A stretch of DNA of 41,297 nucleotides, taken from Roseimaritima sediminicola (lineage in GTDB: Bacteria > Planctomycetota > Planctomycetia > Pirellulales > Pirellulaceae). A model generated the notes under the pieces. That model saw nothing but the letters and a program-made list of their open reading frames with translations, made no database searches and was not told the origin of the DNA. Both the position numbers and the translations under genes were made by a program. How positions within the stretch are numbered: the first letter of the stretch is position 1; each line of letters begins with the position of its first letter. Location: positions 1 through 41,297 of the forward strand of contig NZ_WIAD01000054.1 of NCBI RefSeq assembly GCF_009618275.1, in the 5' to 3' direction. Shown piece by piece: positions 8,059 to 16,077 of the stretch.

Positions 8059-9141
8059 ATGCGTCTTGTCTTGCTTGTTTATTACGGGATTTCGCTGGCC
8101 TCGGTATCGGCTGCGGACATGCCACGGGTCCAGATCTCCGACGATGGCCGCGGATTTAAGTTGGCCAATTCACAGGACGCCTTTGTGCCTTGGGGGTTCA
8201 ACTACGACCGCGACGCCAACGGTCAGTTGATCGAGCAGTACTGGGACGAAGAATGGCCGCGGGTGATCGAGGACTTTCAGGAAATGAAGGCCCTGGGGGC
8301 CAACGTGGTTCGCATCCATTTGCAGTTCGCCGCGCTGATGCAAAGTCCCACGGAGGCTCGGCCGAGGGCTCGGCAAAAGTTAACCCGTCTGCTTCGGCTG
8401 GCCGAGCAAACCGGGCTGTACTTGGACCTGACCGGCCTGGGCTGTTATCACAAGGCCGACGTGCCGGCGTGGTATGACGCTCTATCGGAGGCGGAGCGTT
8501 GGCAGGCGCAAGCCGCGTTCTGGGAAGTGGTGGCCGAGACCTGTGCCGATAGCCCTGCCGTGTTCTGCTACGACTTGATGAACGAACCGGTCGTGCCCGG
8601 CGGCAACAAGCCTCGCGAGGATTGGCTGGGACCGGCCTTTGCCGGAAAGCATTTCGTGCAATTTATTTCGCTGGATCGCGCCGGACGCAAGCGATCCGAG
8701 GTGGCGAAACAGTGGATCGCGCAGCTGGTCGCGGCGATCCGCAAACACGACGGGCGGCATCTGATCACCGTCGGCTTGGTGCCCTGGAGCCTGGACCGCC
8801 CGGGGATGACCTCAGGATTTGATCCCACAAAGGTGGCCGAGGACCTGGATTTTATCGCCGTGCACCTGTATCCGGAAACGGGCAAGGTGGACGAAGCGAT
8901 CGAGACGCTGCGGGGATTCGCGGCCGCAGGCAAGCCGGTTGTCATCGAGGAAACGTTTCCGCTGAAGTGTAGTGCCGAGGAACTGAGCGTTTTTCTCGAT
9001 GCCTCACGCGAGCATGCCGCGGGTTGGATCGGATTTTACTGGGGCCAGACGCCCGAGGAATTGCGCGGGGCCGAAACGATTCCGCAAGCGCTGACGCTGG
9101 GTTGGTTGGAATTGTTCCAGCGCGGCGCTCCGCCGCCGTAG
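8059..9141 (+). CDS. Secreted GH5-like glycoside hydrolase
   Basis: The ATG at 8059 has a good ribosome site (GGAGG at 8048-8052) and starts a signal peptide ending near SVSAADM. The rest resembles the clan GH-A barrel of cellulases and mannanases. It has a beta-strand opening with the substrate-site sequence FVPWGFNYDRD, the LGANVVRIHLQF strand, and the acid/base motif YDLMNEP (Glu near residue 175). The nucleophile strand is VVIEETFPL (Glu near residue 297), followed by GWIGFYWGQ. The predicted role is exo- or periplasmic hydrolysis of a beta-linked polysaccharide. The exact glycan cannot be read from the sequence. At 360 aa it is a single catalytic domain without a carbohydrate-binding module. 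Confidence 0.8.
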   Translation: MRLVLLVYYGISLASVSAADMPRVQISDDGRGFKLANSQDAFVPWGFNYDRDANGQLIEQYWDEEWPRVIEDFQEMKALGANVVRIHLQFAALMQSPTEARPRARQKLTRLLRLAEQTGLYLDLTGLGCYHKADVPAWYDALSEAERWQAQAAFWEVVAETCADSPAVFCYDLMNEPVVPGGNKPREDWLGPAFAGKHFVQFISLDRAGRKRSEVAKQWIAQLVAAIRKHDGRHLITVGLVPWSLDRPGMTSGFDPTKVAEDLDFIAVHLYPETGKVDEAIETLRGFAAAGKPVVIEETFPLKCSAEELSVFLDASREHAAGWIGFYWGQTPEELRGAETIPQALTLGWLELFQRGAPPP

Positions 9142-9232
9142 CTGATCAAATGTTGCGGCGATTCCGACCTGGGATTGGAGTAGGATGTTTTTTGGCTTCT
9201 CGGCTTCTCGGCCTTTCGGCTTTTCGGCTGGG

Positions 9233-9278
9233 ACAGCCGAGCTACTTTGGACAGCCGAGCTACTTTGGACAGCCGAGC
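9233..9278. repeat. 18-bp tandem repeat in the GH5-GH13 intergenic region
   Basis: Two exact 18-bp copies (9233-9250 and 9251-9268; unit ACAGCCGAGCTACTTTGG) and a partial third lie just before the GH13 start. They follow a run of CGGCTTCTCGG/CGGCTTTTCGG-like sequence (9194-9230). The stretch is open in the GH13 frame but looks non-coding, which supports the downstream start at 9302. Confidence 0.7.
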
Positions 9279-9301
9279 GACTCTTTTTGGGGCGGATCTC
9301 A

Positions 9302-11236
9302 ATGCTGATTCTGGAACCACAGAACCCTACCGCCTTGGCCATGGGTGCAAACGTCGTGGCGGACAAATCCGGAGTGACGTTTCGTTGCTGGGCACCGCGT
9401 GCGAAAGCCGTGTATCTGCGTGGCGATTTTGCCGGCTGGACCGATGGCTGGGAAACGCCCCCGCCGCCAGCCGCGGGACTCATTCGCCACGGTGACTACT
9501 GGGTGGGGTTTGTTCCTGGAGCCCGCGATGGCGACAAATATAAATTCTGGGTCGAGGGCCACGGTTCGACCGGTTGGAAGCGCGATCCGTATGCGCGGGA
9601 GCTGACCCGCAACTGGCCCAACAGCGACTGTGTCGTCCGCGATCCCGATCGCTACCAGTGGCACGACCACGACTACCGCCCGCCGGCCTTCAACGACCTG
9701 ATCATCTACCAGTTGCACGTGGGCGTGTTCTACGGTCCAAACCGCGAGCGGCGGGTTGCCACCTTCTTTGATCTGCTTTCCAAGCTCGACTACCTGAAGG
9801 CCCTGGGCATCAACGCGATCAAGTTGTTGCCGATGGTGGAGTTCATGAACCCGCGCAGCCTGGGCTACGAGGGCACGGATATCTTTTCGCCAGAGATGGA
9901 CTACACGGTCGCTCGCGACCAGTTGGCCGATTACCTACCGATGGTCAACGGCTTGCGTAGCCGGCACGGCTTGCCGGCGATCGATCCGCAGGGTCTGGAC
10001 AGCCAGTGCGACCAATTAAAAGTCGTGATCGAGCTATTTCATCGGAACGATATCGCCGTGCTGTTGGACGTCGTCTACAACCACGCCGGCGGCAAGGTGA
10101 AGGACGATCCGGAAAGCCTGTACTTCTTTGATCGCGCGGCCGGCACCGATCCCAATGACAGTTTGTACTTCACCGACCAGGATCACACCGGACCGGTGTG
10201 GGCGATCTGGAAAAGCGAAGTGCGGCAGTTGTTGATCGACAACGCCGTCTCGTTTTTGAAGGAATACCACGTCGACGGCTTCCGCTACGACCAGACAAGC
10301 GTGATCGTGGAGCAAAACGCCAACGACGGGTGGAGGTTCTGCCAGGATCTGACCAGCACCGTGCGTTATGTCGACCCTTCGGCGGTCCAGATCGCCGAGT
10401 ACTGGGGCGTGGACCCGCACGTCGTCCGTTTTACCGAACACGGCGGGGCGGGTTTCGATGCCTGCTGGCACGACGGGCTTCGCACCAGCATCCGCGGGGC
10501 AGTTCGCAGCGCCAGTTTTGGCGAGTCGTCTTCGGTGGACGTGGATCGGCTGGCCAGTCAACTATGGGCGCCGCACTTCTTGGATGCTTGGCGAGCGGTC
10601 CAGTATGTGGAAAGCCACGACGAGGTCTATCGAGGGCGGGGCCACCGCGTGCCGCGGCTGGGCGATGCCCACAACACGCGCTCCTGGTACGCGCGCAGCC
10701 GCGCCCGCGTGGCGGCCGGCCTGCTGTTGACCGCCCCGGGCATTCCCATGTTGTTCATGGGACAGGAGTTCCTGGAAGACAAACGCTGGGCCGACGACGC
10801 CGCGAACCACGCCGAACTGCTGATCTGGTGGGAGGGCCTCGATGGGGGCAAGGACCTGCACATGCAACGTTTTCACCGGTACATGGAAGCCCTGGTGTGG
10901 CTGCGCCGCGACGAACCGGCCCTGCGGGGAGAAGGCCTAAATCCGTTTCACGCCAACCCCTACGACCGCATCTTGGCGTTCCAACGCTGGATCCCGAATG
11001 TGGGCCGCGATGTGGTGGTTGTGGTCAGCTGGAACGACGACGTGTTCTGGAATTACCAGCTGGCGTTTCCCCACGCCGGTTTCTGGCGCGAGCGATTCAA
11101 CAGCGATGCCTACGACGACTACGCCCCGCGCGGCAACGGCGGCAGCGTCGAAGCTCACCGGGAGTCGCGCGATGGCCTGCCCGCCACGGCCAGCGTCACG
11201 ATCCCGCCCAACAGCGTGCTGGTGTTTACGCGGTAG
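9302..11236 (+). CDS. GH13 alpha-glucan enzyme with CBM48 (branching-enzyme type)
   Basis: The start ATG at 9302 (644 aa) was chosen because the in-frame sequence upstream is short-repeat DNA. Residues about 10-110 form a CBM48/E-set domain (VTFRCWAPRAKAVYLRGDFAGW, KYKFWVEG). The barrel starts at IIYQLHVGVFYG. GH13 motifs are region I DVVYNH, region II VDGFRYDQTS (nucleophile Asp), region III IAEYW (acid Glu) and region IV ESHDEV (transition-state Asp). The C-terminal part (MLFMGQEFLEDKRWADD, then a beta-sandwich) fits branching-enzyme or trehalohydrolase-like GH13 members. SHDEV particularly resembles 1,4-alpha-glucan branching enzymes. The role is probably glycogen or alpha-glucan metabolism in the cytoplasm, since no signal peptide is present. 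Confidence 0.85.
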   Translation: MLILEPQNPTALAMGANVVADKSGVTFRCWAPRAKAVYLRGDFAGWTDGWETPPPPAAGLIRHGDYWVGFVPGARDGDKYKFWVEGHGSTGWKRDPYARELTRNWPNSDCVVRDPDRYQWHDHDYRPPAFNDLIIYQLHVGVFYGPNRERRVATFFDLLSKLDYLKALGINAIKLLPMVEFMNPRSLGYEGTDIFSPEMDYTVARDQLADYLPMVNGLRSRHGLPAIDPQGLDSQCDQLKVVIELFHRNDIAVLLDVVYNHAGGKVKDDPESLYFFDRAAGTDPNDSLYFTDQDHTGPVWAIWKSEVRQLLIDNAVSFLKEYHVDGFRYDQTSVIVEQNANDGWRFCQDLTSTVRYVDPSAVQIAEYWGVDPHVVRFTEHGGAGFDACWHDGLRTSIRGAVRSASFGESSSVDVDRLASQLWAPHFLDAWRAVQYVESHDEVYRGRGHRVPRLGDAHNTRSWYARSRARVAAGLLLTAPGIPMLFMGQEFLEDKRWADDAANHAELLIWWEGLDGGKDLHMQRFHRYMEALVWLRRDEPALRGEGLNPFHANPYDRILAFQRWIPNVGRDVVVVVSWNDDVFWNYQLAFPHAGFWRERFNSDAYDDYAPRGNGGSVEAHRESRDGLPATASVTIPPNSVLVFTR

Positions 11237-11260
11237 CCGCTCAGCCACGGAGGGGCTGTT

Positions 11261-11352
11261 CACAGGCACCGAAGCCTATGCCACTATCCTAGCCCGAAGG
11301 GCGGCACAGCCCCTGCCAGCGGTTCATCAGCCGCCGGGCGCTAGCCCACGGT
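11261..11352. repeat. Two kinds of dispersed non-coding repeat
   Basis: Positions 11261-11285 are a variant of the 24-bp element (CACAGGCACC...TATGCCACT). Positions 11290-11352 contain the second dispersed motif family (AGCCCGAAGGGCGGCACAGC, then CCCTGCC), related to copies at about 21540-21590, 22000-22050 and 25795-25845. They fill the gap between the GH13 gene and the CHAD remnant. Confidence 0.6.
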
Positions 11353-11382
11353 TCCCCAGCGTCACGAAAAACACCCCCCACC

Positions 11383-11607
11383 ATGAGCTACCAAATCAAA
11401 CGCGAGGAATCGCTTGAGCAGGCCGTTCGCCGAATCGCCTGCGAACAGATCGACAAAGCCGTTGCGGAATTGGACGATCCCCGCTTGTCGCGTCCCCAAG
11501 CCGTCCATCAACTGCGCAAGCGCTGCAAAAAACTCCGTGGTCTGCTGCGACTGGTGCGGCCGGCAATGGAGAAGACGTACGCCAAGGAGAACGCCTGCTT
11601 CCGTGAC
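11383..11607 (+). pseudogene. Truncated CHAD-domain protein (N-terminal remnant)
   Basis: The first 70-75 residues (from MSYQIKREESLEQAVRRIACEQ) match the start of CHAD domains: a helical segment with the hallmark VHQLRKRCKKLRGLLRLVRP, whose His and basic residues bind polyphosphate. After NACFRDTA the homology ends at about 11607 and the frame runs on to 11667 through sequence that belongs to a different gene on the opposite strand. A complete CHAD domain is around 200-300 residues, so this is a 3'-truncated remnant. Confidence 0.7.
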
Positions 11608-11619
11608 ACCGCCCTAACG

Positions 11620-11837
11620 GTGGGACTGCGATCAACGAGGAATCGGTATCGCATTGTTGGTCCGTGACGTTGACCTCGCGGAAGGAGAACGCACCGTCGC
11701 TGACAATCGGCCGGATAAAGTGTTCCGCATTGGCCAGAGAAAAGCCGCCGGCCGGTTCCGCAGACCACTGCATCGGCGTGCGGATACTGTCGCGTTCATT
11801 CTGCGAGAAGTCCCCGATGCCATCGTGGTTGGAGTCT
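11620..11837 (-). pseudogene. Internally deleted trehalose-synthase/alpha-glucosidase-like GH13 remnant
   Basis: Read on the minus strand from 11837, the sequence encodes DSNHDGIGDF, the N-terminal motif of trehalose synthase/alpha-glucosidase GH13 enzymes. It is fused directly to NERDSIRTPMQW, followed by GGFSLANAEHFIRPIVSDG and FREVNVTDQQ, which are normally about 350-400 residues further along. The piece then runs into the CHAD remnant. It has no start, an internal deletion and no C-terminus. Both pieces look like debris of one deletion event beside the intact GH13 gene. This was judged by motif recognition only. Confidence 0.65.
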
Positions 11838-11919
11838 AGCCTTTAGGCGACCGGAACCTGCTCTCCGGCGGCTAATGCCTGGACTCCAGCGTCCCAAAGT
11901 CTGGCGACGAGCGGCTACG

Positions 11920-13428
11920 TTACGATTCGAATTTCACCGTCACCGCGTCCAGTACGGGCTTCGATTCGTTCTCCGTTTGGTCGTCGATCTTGACTTCCAC
12001 CTGGAACCCATAACCGGCCGGCAATTCGTCCAAACCTAATCGAGCAGGCTCGCGAGCGATCTGTTTGGCAAAGCCGGGGATGTGGTCGTAGCGTTCTTTG
12101 ACCTCCTGCCACTCGGTCCACTGATCGACCGCGGCGTCGTTGTCGGTGTCCACCCCGACGCGCACCCGCACGCTTTCGACCCACGGCCCGGGACTGACAA
12201 AGTCGCTGTCCTGCTGGGTCGCCAGATAGAACTGCCCTTTGGCGAACATCACATCGGGGTCGGGGTGGCCTTTGCCCACGTGACCGCACCACTGAAACGG
12301 TTTGTTGATGTCGCTGGAGATAAACCGGCCGACGCTCATCTGCTTGCTGTCGGCCGGGTCGAAGTCGCAGAACAGGTAGTACTGGCCGCCGATCGCGATC
12401 GCGGCCCAGTCGCCATACGCATTCTGCTCCGGTTCATGAATTTGATACTCGGCGACGTTGGTTTTGAAGCGTTCGGGGTTTTCCTTCACCCAGTGCGGAT
12501 GCGTGTAGGTGCCGGTTCGTCCCGTGGGTTGGGTGCGGTGGTCGACGGGCGGGTCCAACAGTTTGAAACCATCGATCCCGTTGTCGCTGACCGCATGGGC
12601 GGCCAAAGGCGAATCCCAGGCGTGCGTACGGGCGTTGATCGGACTCCAGTCTTCCAGGATCAAGTGAAAGCGGCCTTCAGAATCGCGGATGATGCCGCAG
12701 TCCGATCCGTGCGACGGGTCGTCGTACGCCATGCCTTTGTCCTCGCCCGGCAAACCGTCGAACAGATTGTCGTCGACGTAGACATGAGGATCCTGGTCGT
12801 TGGGAAAATCGTAGTAGAAGTACGCTTTGCCATCGGCGTATTCGGCCGTGGTCATCCACGCCGCATGCTTTTCCGTGATCGGACCGTGATGCACCCAGTT
12901 CACCATGTCCTTGCTTTGCCAGGCGTGGTAACCGCCCAGTCGTGGCTTGAGTCCGCCGGGAGCGTCGAACTGGTTTTGGAAAGGCGTGGTCTGCAGCGGC
13001 ATGTCAAAGCCCTCCAGTTCCGCGGGCTCGGGCTGGAACGCAGCCGCTTGCTTGCCTCGACGCGGACTTCGATACCGTCCGAACATCCAGTAATTGTCCG
13101 GACCGAGACTGAGCATCACCGGGGCGTCGCCGAGATTCACCGGTCCCAGGTTTTCGGTCGGTTCCCAGTTGTTCCACTGGTCCCACTGGCTGAGAACGAT
13201 TTCGGCGGCGGAACGTTTGGCATCGAAGCGTCGCAGTTTGCTGGTCCAGGTGGCTTGTTTACCGGTGGGCCGGGCCAGGCCTTCTTGCAGTTCGAGGCCT
13301 TCCGAGGCGGCCGTTTGTTGTTGCCACTGCTGCTGCGAATCGATGTCCCACTGCTGGGGCTGGTCCGCCGAAGCGGTCGAACCGGCGAGGGCGGCGAGTA
13401 GCGTGCAGGTAAGGATTCGGCGTCGCAT
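11920..13428 (-). CDS. Secreted GH43-like (five-bladed propeller) glycoside hydrolase family protein
   Basis: The 502-aa protein begins with a signal peptide (MRRRILTCTLLAALAGSTASA). Aromatic, Asp- and Gly-rich repeats follow of the kind seen in five-bladed beta-propeller glycosidases and related sulfatase-cluster proteins: DNYWMFGRYRSP, HAWQSKDMVNWVHHGPI, YADGKAYFYYDFPNDQDPH, HGSDCGIIRDSEGRFHLILEDW, AIGGQYYLFCDFD and GHPDPDVMFAKGQFYLATQ. The last blade region, with DPDVMF, resembles GH43/GH32 architecture. The C-terminal roughly 90 residues (VESVRVRVGVDTDNDAAVDQWTEW) form a separate sandwich-like domain. The catalytic triad could not be assigned with certainty. Function is inferred as extracellular polysaccharide processing. 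Confidence 0.6.
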   Translation of the reverse strand: MRRRILTCTLLAALAGSTASADQPQQWDIDSQQQWQQQTAASEGLELQEGLARPTGKQATWTSKLRRFDAKRSAAEIVLSQWDQWNNWEPTENLGPVNLGDAPVMLSLGPDNYWMFGRYRSPRRGKQAAAFQPEPAELEGFDMPLQTTPFQNQFDAPGGLKPRLGGYHAWQSKDMVNWVHHGPITEKHAAWMTTAEYADGKAYFYYDFPNDQDPHVYVDDNLFDGLPGEDKGMAYDDPSHGSDCGIIRDSEGRFHLILEDWSPINARTHAWDSPLAAHAVSDNGIDGFKLLDPPVDHRTQPTGRTGTYTHPHWVKENPERFKTNVAEYQIHEPEQNAYGDWAAIAIGGQYYLFCDFDPADSKQMSVGRFISSDINKPFQWCGHVGKGHPDPDVMFAKGQFYLATQQDSDFVSPGPWVESVRVRVGVDTDNDAAVDQWTEWQEVKERYDHIPGFAKQIAREPARLGLDELPAGYGFQVEVKIDDQTENESKPVLDAVTVKFES

Positions 13429-13477
13429 GATGGTTTTCTCGGGTCGGTTGAAGGAAGGAGCCTATTGATTGGTCCCT

Positions 13478-13556
13478 CCGGGTTTGTCGTGGGAAAGCCA
13501 GGGATGGTGGATTTTCGGAGGCACCCGCAGTTGGGATGAACCCACGAGAAACCCGG
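13478..13556. repeat. Long inverted repeat between two minus-strand genes
   Basis: The arms CCGGGTTTGTCGTGGG (13478-13493) and CCCACGAGAAACCCGG (13541-13556) are complementary over 16 bp with one mismatch, with 47 bp between them. The arrangement looks like a small mobile or REP-like unit rather than a terminator, since no T tract follows. It fills the gap between the DUF1579 gene and the GH43-like gene. Confidence 0.65.
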
Positions 13557-13576
13557 ATGGCCCCGTTTAAACAGGC

Positions 13577-14047
13577 TTAGCGACGCGTATGGCGAGCGGT
13601 CATGAAGCGTTGCCACTGGTCGTTCTCGTCCAACAGCTCGCTGGACATCAGCCACTGGTCGGCGTCGACGACTTCGATCGTATCGCGATACCGGCACGTC
13701 CCGCTGCCATCGAATTTCGGTCCTTCGGAATCCAGCGGCAAACGTTTGCCATCGGCGTCCAGCTTGCCGTGATAGTGCCAGATATTGGCCATCATCGAAG
13801 CGACAAAGGTGCCGACAAAGGCGTCTTTGGCGGGGTCGAACCCCAGCGTCATGATCGCCGACCAGGGCTGATCCTCGGTCTTGCCGTCGCTTTCTGCGAT
13901 CAACCACAACCCGCCCAGCGACCGACATCGCATCTGGCCCGTGGTCACGGGCTCACTGCCGTCGGGCAGTTTGCAGCGGTGTTCAAAATCCCACTCGCCG
14001 AGCAACTGATCCAACCATTGATGCTGGCTTTGCGGTTTCGCGTACAT
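13577..14047 (-). CDS. DUF1579 family protein
   Basis: The start at 14047 (MYAKPQSQHQWLDQLLGEW) was preferred over a longer frame to 14104. DUF1579 proteins begin with exactly this pattern, a few residues before the LxxLxGEW motif. The product has 156 aa. The family pattern continues with GEWDFEHRCKLPDGSE, GQMRCRSLGGLWLIAE, and the repeated antiparallel beta strands IMTLGFDPAKDAFVGTFV and GSGTCRYRDTIEVVDADQWLMSSE. The fold resembles a lipocalin-like barrel. No signal peptide is present. The biochemical role of the family is unknown. Confidence 0.85.
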   Translation of the reverse strand: MYAKPQSQHQWLDQLLGEWDFEHRCKLPDGSEPVTTGQMRCRSLGGLWLIAESDGKTEDQPWSAIMTLGFDPAKDAFVGTFVASMMANIWHYHGKLDADGKRLPLDSEGPKFDGSGTCRYRDTIEVVDADQWLMSSELLDENDQWQRFMTARHTRR

Positions 14048-14159
14048 CCGTCGACCCTTTGTCGAGTGAAAAAGTGAAAACGACGCGTGACGAAGGTCCG
14101 ACACGGTCGAGAAAACGCTCTAGGAGAATTAATCTATCATCGCGTTCATCGACTACTTC

Positions 14160-14414
14160 ATGGCGATGAACCAGCCCACCGATGACTGCGGCGAACAAAC
14201 CGGCATGACGGCCGCAATCCTGATGGTGTGCGGAATCATCCCCTGTATCGGCTTCCTGTTTTCGATCGCCGCCTTGGTGTTCATCGGGATGTATCTGGTA
14301 AAGGTCTGGGAGTGTAAGGGCCGCGCCGAGCAACTGGCGATCGCCGGCGGCGATCCCGGTCAGTGGGCCGCCGGTCCCCAGCCGCTGGACCCGAACAATC
14401 CCTACGCTTCCTGA
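14160..14414 (+). CDS. Small hypothetical membrane protein
   Basis: The 84-aa frame has one or two membrane helices (TAAILMVCGIIPCIGFLFSIAALVFIGMYLVKVW), a short Cys-containing N-terminus (DDCGEQTGM) and a hydrophilic Gly/Pro/Gln tail. No clear ribosome site precedes the ATG. The frame is open for nine codons upstream without another start, so the true N-terminus is uncertain and may have been lost. I do not recognise the family. Confidence 0.5.
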   Translation: MAMNQPTDDCGEQTGMTAAILMVCGIIPCIGFLFSIAALVFIGMYLVKVWECKGRAEQLAIAGGDPGQWAAGPQPLDPNNPYAS

Positions 14415-14445
14415 GCGGGGTGGAGGGGCAAAGGCTTTTGGTTTT

Positions 14446-14550
14446 CACAGGCTGGAAGCCTATGCCACTTTTCACAGGCTGGAAGCCTATGCCACTTTTC
14501 ACAGGCTGGAAGCCTATGCCACTGCTCACAGGCTGGAAGCCTATGCCACT
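14446..14550. repeat. Four tandem copies of a 24-bp dispersed repeat, 27-bp period
   Basis: Identical 24-bp cores lie at 14446-14469, 14473-14496, 14500-14523 and 14527-14550, separated by 3 bp (TTT, TTT, GCT). The same core occurs singly at 176-199. All three-base-multiple spacing makes every frame open, generating spurious peptide repeats such as GIGFQPVK, so no gene is called here. Confidence 0.9.
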
Positions 14551-14558
14551 GTCGCTGG

Positions 14559-15743
14559 TTAATCCTTTCGTTGGTTGAACAGGATTTGGGTTCCGTCCTT
14601 GCCGGCGAACACCAGGTCCATATCACCGTCGCCATCGATGTCGGCCGAGCGGATCTGCAAGCCCGTCCCGACTTGGCCTTCGTTGGCGGTGTAGCCGTTG
14701 AACTGTTTGGCGTCTGGATCCCAAACGTAGTAGCGGATGATCGGCGGGTCGGTGCCCCCGGGATCGTTGCCGTTGTGAGCGCGCACGCGTTTGCCGGTCA
14801 CCAGTTCTCGCCGGCCGTCGCCATCGAGGTCCGTCATATGCAGGCAGTGCGCCTGCGAGAAGCTGTCGTCGATCAACGTCTTTTCAAACGCCAGTTGGCC
14901 GTTGTCGTCTTCGCCCAGACCGCGCCACAGATGGATTCCAAAGCCGTGGGCCTGGCTGACGATGATATCGGTGATGCCATCGCCGTCGATGTCCTCGACG
15001 ACCATCGGGCAGGGCGCCTGCAGTTGCCAGTCCTGGTGGTAAGGCCAACGCCCGGCCAACGGGTCGCCCTCGGGTCGTTCATACCAGCCGCTGCCGACGA
15101 GGATGTCTTCGCGGCCATCGTTGTTCACATCGCCAAAGCCGATCCCGTGACCGGTCGACGCACCGATCAAGTGACTGGTCAACGTCGGTTTCGCACCGTC
15201 TCCACCGGAATCGTCCCCATCGGAATCGGCAAACGCCCACACGATCAACGGATTGGCCTTGTTCCACTGATCCGAAATCCACTCCGGACGTCCATCGCCG
15301 GTCACGTCGTACAGATGGCTGCTCTCGTTGGTTCCGTAACCGGTGTCGACCAACAAATGCGGCTGCCACAGATGCCCCTTGGCCAGCCCTTCGGGACCGG
15401 GGTTCTCGTACCAATACACGCCGCCCGAAAAGAAGCTCATGCTGATCACATCCGGCCGCCCATCGCCGTTGACGTCGTAGGCCCACTCGCCGTTGGACTG
15501 GACGTAGCCATTGCGATCTTCGATCAGCCGGACCGGCCGCGGCAACCAGTCACCGTTGCGATACCAGTTGCGACCGGCCACGACGTCCAGTTTGCCATCG
15601 CCGTCGACGTCCGCCACGTCGCAGCCTTCGTTGCTATCGACCGCCAGCAGTTTGACTTCGAACTTCAGCGGGTGCTGGGCCAGAGACACATCGACGGCGG
15701 CTAGGGTCGCCAGCGCACTGCAGTAAAGAAAAAGCTTTCGCAT
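14559..15743 (-). CDS. Secreted FG-GAP/VCBS repeat protein
   Basis: The start at 15743 (MRKLFLYCSALATLAAVDVSLAQ) gives a proper signal peptide. The open frame to 15965 upstream has no such feature. The 394-aa product consists of seven calcium-binding-loop repeats of the FG-GAP type: DVDGDGKLDVVAG, DVNGDGRPDVISM, DVTGDGRPEWISD, DVNNDGREDILVG, DIDGDGITDIIVS, DLDGDGRRELVTG and DIDGDGDMDLVFAG. These fit a seven-bladed beta-propeller exported to the envelope or outside. Such proteins are abundant in planctomycetes and the individual functions are unknown. It is divergent from the KaiC-like gene across 334 bp. Confidence 0.9.
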   Translation of the reverse strand: MRKLFLYCSALATLAAVDVSLAQHPLKFEVKLLAVDSNEGCDVADVDGDGKLDVVAGRNWYRNGDWLPRPVRLIEDRNGYVQSNGEWAYDVNGDGRPDVISMSFFSGGVYWYENPGPEGLAKGHLWQPHLLVDTGYGTNESSHLYDVTGDGRPEWISDQWNKANPLIVWAFADSDGDDSGGDGAKPTLTSHLIGASTGHGIGFGDVNNDGREDILVGSGWYERPEGDPLAGRWPYHQDWQLQAPCPMVVEDIDGDGITDIIVSQAHGFGIHLWRGLGEDDNGQLAFEKTLIDDSFSQAHCLHMTDLDGDGRRELVTGKRVRAHNGNDPGGTDPPIIRYYVWDPDAKQFNGYTANEGQVGTGLQIRSADIDGDGDMDLVFAGKDGTQILFNQRKD

Positions 15744-16077
15744 CGACGGAGGGTCCTTCGGAAAAAAAGGGGGGGACAAGGGGGAGGAGGGAGGTAGCGG
15801 AATTCGATCATAGTTTAACAGCCGTGCAGTCCCAAGACTGTGGCCGAGACGAACGTCATCGGCGGGAAACGCAACGGGCGGAGGGGACCGGCGAAGGGGC
15901 CGGCGGCACTCCGGCATGGAAGTTGCAACCCATGGACGGACCTCGCTGGGCACCGCGGGAATCACCCGAAAAACGGGGGGCTAGAAGGCCGTTCTATCGC
16001 CCGGTGGGAGACCATTTGCACTTGTCCGGAGATCATTTGCACTCGTTCCAAGATCATTCTGTTCAGCGAGCCCAAAC
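15744..16077. promoter_or_regulatory. Divergent intergenic region with 21-bp phased repeats
   Basis: This 334-bp stretch separates the FG-GAP gene (minus) from the KaiC-like gene (plus) and holds no gene I can support. Next to the FG-GAP start is a purine-rich run on the plus strand (15759-15797). Just before the KaiC start are three phased direct repeats with a 21-bp period: 16010 GACCATTTGCACTTGT, 16031 GATCATTTGCACTCGT, and a decayed third at 16052 GATCATTCTGTTC. The spacing equals two helical turns, as for iterated regulator sites. Confidence 0.5.

Noticed and set aside
11632-11823. Small independent gene on the minus strand
   Set aside because: A neighbouring frame reads as contiguous pieces of a GH13 enzyme with an internal deletion, so this stretch is a pseudogene remnant.
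12082-13401. Plus-strand reading frame of 439 codons opposite the GH43-like gene
   Set aside because: It is a shadow frame. The minus strand has a signal peptide and propeller motifs.
14281-14529. Possible repeat protein with GIGFQPVK repeats
   Set aside because: It is a translation of the non-coding 27-bp-period DNA repeat. All frames are open because the period is a multiple of three.
14446-14550. CRISPR array
   Set aside because: Spacers of only 3 bp and identical units across the window show a tandem dispersed repeat. No Cas genes are present.
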